Assembly: GCA_030613705.1 (NCBI GenBank)
Contig: JAUWLJ010000040.1
Coordinates: 1 to 10,514, forward strand
DNA: 10,514 nt
Reading direction: 5' to 3'
DNA from: Chloroflexota bacterium
GTDB lineage: Bacteria > Chloroflexota > Anaerolineae > Anaerolineales > UBA4823
This document shows, piece by piece, positions 6,232 through 10,514 of this stretch. The translations under genes were made by a program, and so were the position numbers. Within the stretch, counting starts at the first letter, position 1. Each line of letters starts with the position of its first letter. The notes beneath the pieces were generated by a model, which worked only from the letters and a program-made list of their open reading frames with translations, did no database searches and was not told where the DNA came from.

Positions 6232-7524
6232 TTATTCTCCATGGATTTCAGCTAATTTAACCAGGACCTCATCATAAGCGGCTTGTAAAGCATCAGCCGG
6301 GTTGATGCCCTGCTCAATCACTGACAGAAGAGCGTTATTAACTGGCTCCCAGTATGCACTCATCTCTGGGATCACCGGGAAAGTTGTAGCACCATTGAAG
6401 GTTTCCATGACCTGCATCTGTATCGGATCTGTCAACTCCACCCCCGGAATGGCGGGAATAAACCCAGCCATTGAAGGATCAGAAAAGATTAATTGAGATT
6501 CTGGGGATAACATGAACTCCATGAACTTCCAGCATGTATCCAATTCATTGCCGGTTGAATTCGCATTCAAGTATAGATTATCGGTCTGAACATAGCCTGA
6601 CATGGGGATTGGCCAGGGATCGATCGCTAGATTCTCTGGCCCAATGGCTTCCGCCAGCTCGGAAGCATTCCACAGCCCATCGATGATAATACCTGCTTTA
6701 CCTTCAACAAAGAGGTTGATATCGTTGTCATTATTATTTTCAATGGGTCCAGCCTCCTCGAATCTCTGGATCATCTCAATCCACTCAATACCTTTATCAT
6801 CGTTAAAGGTTGGGTTGCCACCGGCATCCATCAACTGACCACCGATACCATACAGATGACCTGCAGAGTAGAACAAGCCGTAGTCCAAATAGGCACCAAC
6901 TACATCCCCAGAGGCAGATTCCTGAGCAAAAGTTACCAGTTCATTAAATGTGGTGGGTGCAACCGGCACAATTCTCTTGTTCCGGAAAGGAAGTACGCCC
7001 GTCATATTCAATGGTAACCCGATAAATGCACCGGAGTATTGGACCGAACCGAGAGCCGCGGGGTTGATGGTCTCCAGGAACTCATCGCTGACGAATTCAG
7101 ATATATCTGCTACAAGAAACGAATCATATAAAGGTGGCCCCCAGGCGTAGGAGCCGATTAAGATGCAGGCACCACCACCGGTCTGGGCTGCAGATTCGAA
7201 TTTACCTCGGATATCATACGGTGGAACATATAGGACATCGAACTCAACGTCCGGGTACATTTCTTGAAAAATGGCGATGACACCATTTAAGCTTTCCATT
7301 TCGTGCTCTTCCAATGAATGCCAGATGGATACTTGGCCAGTTAATCCCATATCCAGAACCAGTACTTCTATTATCACTGGTTCTTCTGTAATGTACTCTT
7401 CACCCTCTGGCTCTTCGGTAATTATTTGAGCTTCGGTAGATTCAGAGATCGCTGGCGCGCAAGCAATAAGAACCATTGCCGCGATAACCAATATGCTGAA
7501 TGCAAGAAAGATGTTCTTGTGAAT
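6232..7524 (-). CDS. Extracellular solute-binding lipoprotein (family 1, sugar type), probable ATT start
   Basis: A 430-residue ABC-transporter substrate-binding lipoprotein of the type that binds sugars or related compounds. Read from the ATT at 7524 the signal is complete: MHKNIFLAFS, a hydrophobic core, and the lipobox LIAC with Cys22 as lipid anchor. An acidic tether (about 29-50) follows, then the domain with TGQVSIWHSLEEHE, FQEMYPDVEFDVLYVP, IGLPLNMTGVLPFRNK, FVEGKAGIIIDGLWNASE and CWKFMEFMLSPESQLIF, all in the order of family 1 binding proteins. The first usual start codon, TTG 7491, would cut off the basic N-region and has no ribosome binding site; ATT has GGAGG five bases before it. 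No permease or ATPase gene is adjacent, so it is an orphan here. The substrate is unknown. It is divergent from the aldolase gene. Confidence 0.87.
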   Translation of the reverse strand: MHKNIFLAFSILVIAAMVLIACAPAISESTEAQIITEEPEGEEYITEEPVIIEVLVLDMGLTGQVSIWHSLEEHEMESLNGVIAIFQEMYPDVEFDVLYVPPYDIRGKFESAAQTGGGACILIGSYAWGPPLYDSFLVADISEFVSDEFLETINPAALGSVQYSGAFIGLPLNMTGVLPFRNKRIVPVAPTTFNELVTFAQESASGDVVGAYLDYGLFYSAGHLYGIGGQLMDAGGNPTFNDDKGIEWIEMIQRFEEAGPIENNNDNDINLFVEGKAGIIIDGLWNASELAEAIGPENLAIDPWPIPMSGYVQTDNLYLNANSTGNELDTCWKFMEFMLSPESQLIFSDPSMAGFIPAIPGVELTDPIQMQVMETFNGATTFPVIPEMSAYWEPVNNALLSVIEQGINPADALQAAYDEVLVKLAEIHGE

Positions 7525-7529
7525 ATCCG

Positions 7530-7534
7530 CCTCC
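7530..7534 (-). promoter_or_regulatory. Strong ribosome binding site in front of an ATT start
   Basis: CCTCC on the plus strand reads GGAGG on the minus strand, five bases from ATT (7524-7522). No ATG, GTG or TTG lies in frame at a usable distance upstream before a stop (TGA) about 75 bases back. This site decides the start of the solute-binding gene. Confidence 0.65.
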
Positions 7535-7830
7535 GTTAAGAAAAAACCTCGGTCGAGCAGGAATATACTATTACCATTTATGAATCCCGAGTTTAATCAT
7601 GTTCATTCGCAATTATTAATTGATCAGATGGGACCTTGTTCATCTATATTTTACTCTAATTAGAAAAACCTTTTTGTTTATGAAATCACAATCCGGGCAT
7701 ACATCGAGCTGACTCCCATTTATCGTTTACAATATAAATTGGATCGCCAAGGAAAATTCATCCAGGAAGTTCCCCCTGCGGGGTAATTTAGATTGGGTAT
7801 GCCGACAACTTCCCTTATTAATAACCCAAC

Positions 7831-7845
7831 ACAGAATTATTCTGT
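7831..7845. promoter_or_regulatory. 15-base dyad, operator candidate
   Basis: ACAGAAT-T-ATTCTGT is perfectly symmetrical around one base, the form of many dimeric repressor sites. It lies about 120 bases upstream of the aldolase start and is central enough to affect both divergent genes. The single-base centre makes an RNA hairpin role less likely than DNA binding. Confidence 0.35.
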
Positions 7846-7952
7846 TCGGTTTTCTTGAAAAACCCTGCGAATTTTATCAAAAACGAGGCCGCATTGAAAT
7901 TAATAGTTCATTGGGAATATAAATCCATTATATAGATTACTCAAAACAGGTC

Positions 7953-7958
7953 TATAAT
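7953..7958 (+). promoter_or_regulatory. Consensus -10 placed for a leaderless aldolase transcript
   Basis: TATAAT ends eight bases before ATG 7967, so transcription would begin at or within a base or two of the start codon. No good -35 is seen at 16-18 bases. The only ribosome-site-like bases are GAAG, four bases from the ATG. A leaderless messenger is the simplest reading, though the -10 could be chance in AT-rich DNA. Confidence 0.45.
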
Positions 7959-7966
7959 CGAAGACT

Positions 7967-8857
7967 ATGATTCAAGGAATTTTTGCAGCTTCAATCACCC
8001 CACTCAATCCTGATTTCTCTCCTGATCTCGATGCTATTCTCGAATACTTGGATTTCTTAGCCCGCCGGGAGTGTCATGGCGCGTTATTATTGGGAACAAC
8101 CGGTGAAGGGCCTTCATTCAGCCCGCAACAGCGGCTAGCAATTTTTCGAGCTGCAGTAGAGGTCCGCCAGGATTGGCCTGATTTTCGTCTGTTGGCGGGT
8201 ACTGGTACTCCAAGCTTGGATGAAACCGCAAACTTAACACAGTCTGCATTTAAATTGGGTATGGATGGAGTTGTATTATTACCTCCCTTCTACTTTCGTG
8301 GATCTGGGGATGAGGGACTTTTTTCGTGGTATATGAACATCCTGGATGGCTCAGTGCCAAGTGAGGGTATCGTCCTCGCTTACCATATCCCGGCGGTATC
8401 CGGAGTGGGGTTATCCATAGATTTGATTTCACGCTTATATGATGCAGCCCCAACCAAATTTACTGGGCTCAAAGATTCCTCCGGGGATGCGGAATTTTCT
8501 AACCAGCTGGGAAATAAGTTCGGAAGTGATTTAAGCGTATTCACTGGAAATGATAGGCTGTTAACTGAAGCATTACATAATCATGCCTCGGGGTGTATCA
8601 CTGCGCTCGCTAATTTGATCTCTCCAGACCTGCGAGATTTGTGGGAAGCATTCCAGGAGCAGAAAATGATGAGTGATATCCAAAAGCGGATTAATTCTGT
8701 GCGGGAAGTATGCGAACTATACCAACCCTTCCCACCGTTGATAAAATTTCTTATGCACCAACGCTATGATTTCCCTCTCTGGCCGGTCTGTCCTCCGTTA
8801 ACTCCGCTGCCGAAGGAGTCAGGGGACCGGATTTCAGAAATGTTGGATTTAGCGTAA
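7967..8857 (+). CDS. DapA/NanA-superfamily aldolase or hydro-lyase, substrate unknown
   Basis: A 296-residue (beta/alpha)8-barrel enzyme of the dihydrodipicolinate synthase / N-acetylneuraminate lyase superfamily, which forms a Schiff base between a lysine and a 2-oxo acid such as pyruvate. Visible marks are LLGTTGEG (41-48, with Thr44 and Thr45), Tyr139 in AYHIPAVSG (138-146), Schiff-base Lys169 in GLKDSSGD, and GCITALAN (209-216). Length is normal. In true DapA the tyrosine is followed by YNxPxRTG, whose Arg holds the aspartate-semialdehyde carboxylate; here Val143 occupies that place. YHIPAVSG is nearer to the YNIPALSG of sialic acid lyases. Lysine synthesis is therefore unlikely; a sugar-acid aldolase or dehydratase is more plausible. 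No lysine genes are near, and a solute-binding gene lies divergent. Confidence 0.85.
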   Translation: MIQGIFAASITPLNPDFSPDLDAILEYLDFLARRECHGALLLGTTGEGPSFSPQQRLAIFRAAVEVRQDWPDFRLLAGTGTPSLDETANLTQSAFKLGMDGVVLLPPFYFRGSGDEGLFSWYMNILDGSVPSEGIVLAYHIPAVSGVGLSIDLISRLYDAAPTKFTGLKDSSGDAEFSNQLGNKFGSDLSVFTGNDRLLTEALHNHASGCITALANLISPDLRDLWEAFQEQKMMSDIQKRINSVREVCELYQPFPPLIKFLMHQRYDFPLWPVCPPLTPLPKESGDRISEMLDLA

Positions 8858-8905
8858 AATTATAGAAATACTGGTGAAACGCCAACTTTTTCAAAATTAA
8901 CTAAT

Positions 8906-10514
8906 ATGAATTCATCCAATTCCGATCAACCTCCACAGGACAGCGAACAAAAAACATCAAACCAACAAATATTCCTTATAGGTTTATTGGGAGTTGTATT
9001 TGTTATAGTGCTGGTCATTTCGATCTTGATTCTAACCAGACCGGATTCTCCGCCTGAAGAGTCATCCCCAGAGCCAACAGAGATCCTCATATCTTCGGAA
9101 ATCATTTCTTCATCAACATCTACTCCCTCCATAACCCCCACTCCTCGCTTTACATTTACACCAAAACCCTCCCGCACACCAACCATTGCACCAACATCAA
9201 CAGTAACACCACTGCCAACTCTATTACCCTCTCTGACACCAGCCTTCCCGAGCGAATACAATGATCACTATGTTCTCGTCCGCTGGACGCCAGAACTTGC
9301 CACGCATTTAATCGATCTCTTGGAAGTGTACCCAGAAACTCTCTCCAGTTTTGCTCGAGGAGCAGACAACCAGGGGTACTATGATGCCTTCGGATATGCG
9401 TTATTCGCCCAACAGGAGGCATTACTCCGCTTCCCAACAGCTCCTCAAGCCCAAGATTGGTTATGGCAACTAGCCTATAATCTTGCTCGAGCTAGTGATT
9501 CCAATGCAGGTGAGGTTTACGCGGCTCTGATCACTCATGAATTAAACAACGGAAACGTCACCTTTAATGAACTACATTTATGGGGATTGAATCGAGAACC
9601 TCAAATGTTGATCGAAGTAATTCCATTGGATACAGAAAATGAAGAAAAGCGCAACAGCTTGGTGAAGGTGAGCGCAGGTGAAAACGGGAGTAGTTTCTTC
9701 TGGTTGATAGAAGAGCCGAGCGGATATATATCTTTTCCCTTAACCAGCGATTTTAATTTTGTTAGACCCAGCAATGTTGATTACTTTATCGAAAGATTGC
9801 CCAATACCAATAATAATTTGGTCGGGACCTTTCCAACAAGAATTTTCGATTCATTCCACTACATTTACCCTCGCCTATTTAATTTAAATCAACAACCACC
9901 AGCAGAGCTAACATTTGATACAGTCTCCCCGCCAGCCATTGGACCTGAGTTTAACAATAATTGGGAGCCGGTCGAATCTGGAAATGGTGATATTCAATTT
10001 GCGGATATCATTTTCCCTGCCTGTCCTGTCACATTGAAACATTTCTATCAATGGAATGGTACCTCTTTCTCTTTCGTGGAGGCCACCTATGAGATAGACC
10101 CGGATCCTGACCTGCTAAGTTATTGTGAAATCGCGGTTAATCACGCCGCTCAAATCTGGGGATTAGAGCCGACAATACAGTTCATGGAAATCCTGCTCCC
10201 CAGCTGGCCCCCGGAAAGCACCAGCACGGGTAGGGATTATCCAGCGGATGCGCTTGACGAATGGCGTTATCGGTTGAGCTTATACCATGCATTACTTGCC
10301 AATCAGGTCGATGCAATTGATTATGCAGAAACCATAGTTTCAGATCCTGCCTCACCAGATAGCACCTGGATTGCACCAGCCGCGGAATTCCTTGAAGCTT
10401 ATCAAAGTCAAAGAGATATCTACCATGCCTGTTTGCCATCATCTTTTTGTGATCCTAAGCTCGCCTTCCTAAGTCTGGTTGGAACTATCACAACACAAGA
10501 ATTTCCAGATTTGA
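8906..10514 (+). CDS. Large membrane-anchored extracytoplasmic protein of unknown function (runs off right edge)
   Basis: The frame is open for 536 codons from ATG 8906 to the window edge without a stop. Residues 1-21 are polar, 22-43 form one transmembrane helix (IFLIGLLGVVFVIVLVISIL), 44-115 are a Ser/Thr/Pro linker, and the rest is a large outer part. That part starts with helical repeats resembling TPR or Sel1 (about 125-215, including DAFGYALFAQQEALLRFP), continues with beta-rich sequence (about 235-420), and returns to helices near the edge (SLYHALLANQVDAIDYAETI). I recognise no catalytic motif. The ATG has no ribosome binding site; it lies 48 bases after the aldolase stop, so the two may be cotranscribed. 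Composition resembles the neighbours, with no sign of transfer. Its architecture parallels the first transpeptidase, with the domain outside. Confidence 0.8.
   Translation, partial: MNSSNSDQPPQDSEQKTSNQQIFLIGLLGVVFVIVLVISILILTRPDSPPEESSPEPTEILISSEIISSSTSTPSITPTPRFTFTPKPSRTPTIAPTSTVTPLPTLLPSLTPAFPSEYNDHYVLVRWTPELATHLIDLLEVYPETLSSFARGADNQGYYDAFGYALFAQQEALLRFPTAPQAQDWLWQLAYNLARASDSNAGEVYAALITHELNNGNVTFNELHLWGLNREPQMLIEVIPLDTENEEKRNSLVKVSAGENGSSFFWLIEEPSGYISFPLTSDFNFVRPSNVDYFIERLPNTNNNLVGTFPTRIFDSFHYIYPRLFNLNQQPPAELTFDTVSPPAIGPEFNNNWEPVESGNGDIQFADIIFPACPVTLKHFYQWNGTSFSFVEATYEIDPDPDLLSYCEIAVNHAAQIWGLEPTIQFMEILLPSWPPESTSTGRDYPADALDEWRYRLSLYHALLANQVDAIDYAETIVSDPASPDSTWIAPAAEFLEAYQSQRDIYHACLPSSFCDPKLAFLSLVGTITTQEFPDL

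Larger units (their letters stand above)
7525..7966. other. Divergent control region between solute-binding and aldolase genes
   Basis: About 440 bases without a gene. It holds the ribosome binding site at 7530-7534, a 13-base pseudo-palindrome CAATTATTAATTG (7610-7622), a plus-strand promoter candidate CTGACT (7709-7714), 18 bases, TATAAA (7733-7738), a nested inverted repeat (7765-7813), a 15-base dyad (7831-7845) and the -10 beside the aldolase start. I see no tRNA, riboswitch class or mobile element that I can name. Confidence 0.45.

Noticed and set aside
7772..7784. C5/G4 hairpin as a stand-alone terminator
   Set aside because: Only four pairs with a three-base loop and no T run; no gene ends just upstream on either strand.
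8926..9261. Minus-strand open frame rich in Gly and Val at the start of the last gene
   Set aside because: It is the reverse of the Ser/Thr/Pro linker of the plus-strand membrane protein, whose frame is open for 536 codons.

Overview
The window most likely comes from a Chloroflexota bacterium of the Anaerolineae type. This is an inference from three traits: single-pass membrane proteins with long Thr-Pro linkers between the membrane segment and an outer domain, a cytoplasmic-TPR/L,D-transpeptidase architecture, and a Tat-exported second L,D-transpeptidase. No rRNA, tRNA, CRISPR array, insertion sequence or phage gene was found. Base composition is even and AT-leaning between genes, so this looks like ordinary chromosome rather than a recent island.

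Layout, left to right. A HEAT-repeat protein on the minus strand runs off the left edge (1-199). After about 540 bases without a gene comes a short cyclic-di-AMP receptor of the PstA/DarA family on the plus strand (738-1004). It converges on a two-gene minus-strand unit: a flavin reductase-like protein (1688-2173) followed by an AMMECR1-domain protein (1063-1668). A divergent control region (2174-2442) with two inverted repeats separates these from a tight plus-strand operon of four genes (2443-5786): a membrane-anchored N-acetylmuramoyl-L-alanine amidase, a TPR/transmembrane/L,D-transpeptidase, a Tat-exported L,D-transpeptidase, and a small acidic protein I do not recognise. A hairpin at 5862-5892 probably ends this operon.

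The right half holds an orphan solute-binding lipoprotein on the minus strand (6232-7524), whose best start codon is a rare ATT behind a strong ribosome binding site. Divergent from it is a plus-strand aldolase of the DapA/NanA superfamily (7967-8857) that lacks the Arg typical of true dihydrodipicolinate synthase. Last comes a large membrane-anchored protein of unknown function (8906 to beyond 10514).

The clearest functional unit is the wall operon. An amidase that cuts the stem peptide off the glycan sits with two paralogous cysteine transpeptidases that form or edit 3-3 cross-links, with gene overlaps that imply coupled translation. The c-di-AMP receptor nearby may sense a signal often tied to wall and osmotic homeostasis, but nothing in the sequence links it directly to the operon. 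The most unusual points are the ATT start, the transpeptidase that spans the membrane with a cytoplasmic TPR domain, and the shortened c-di-AMP receptor.
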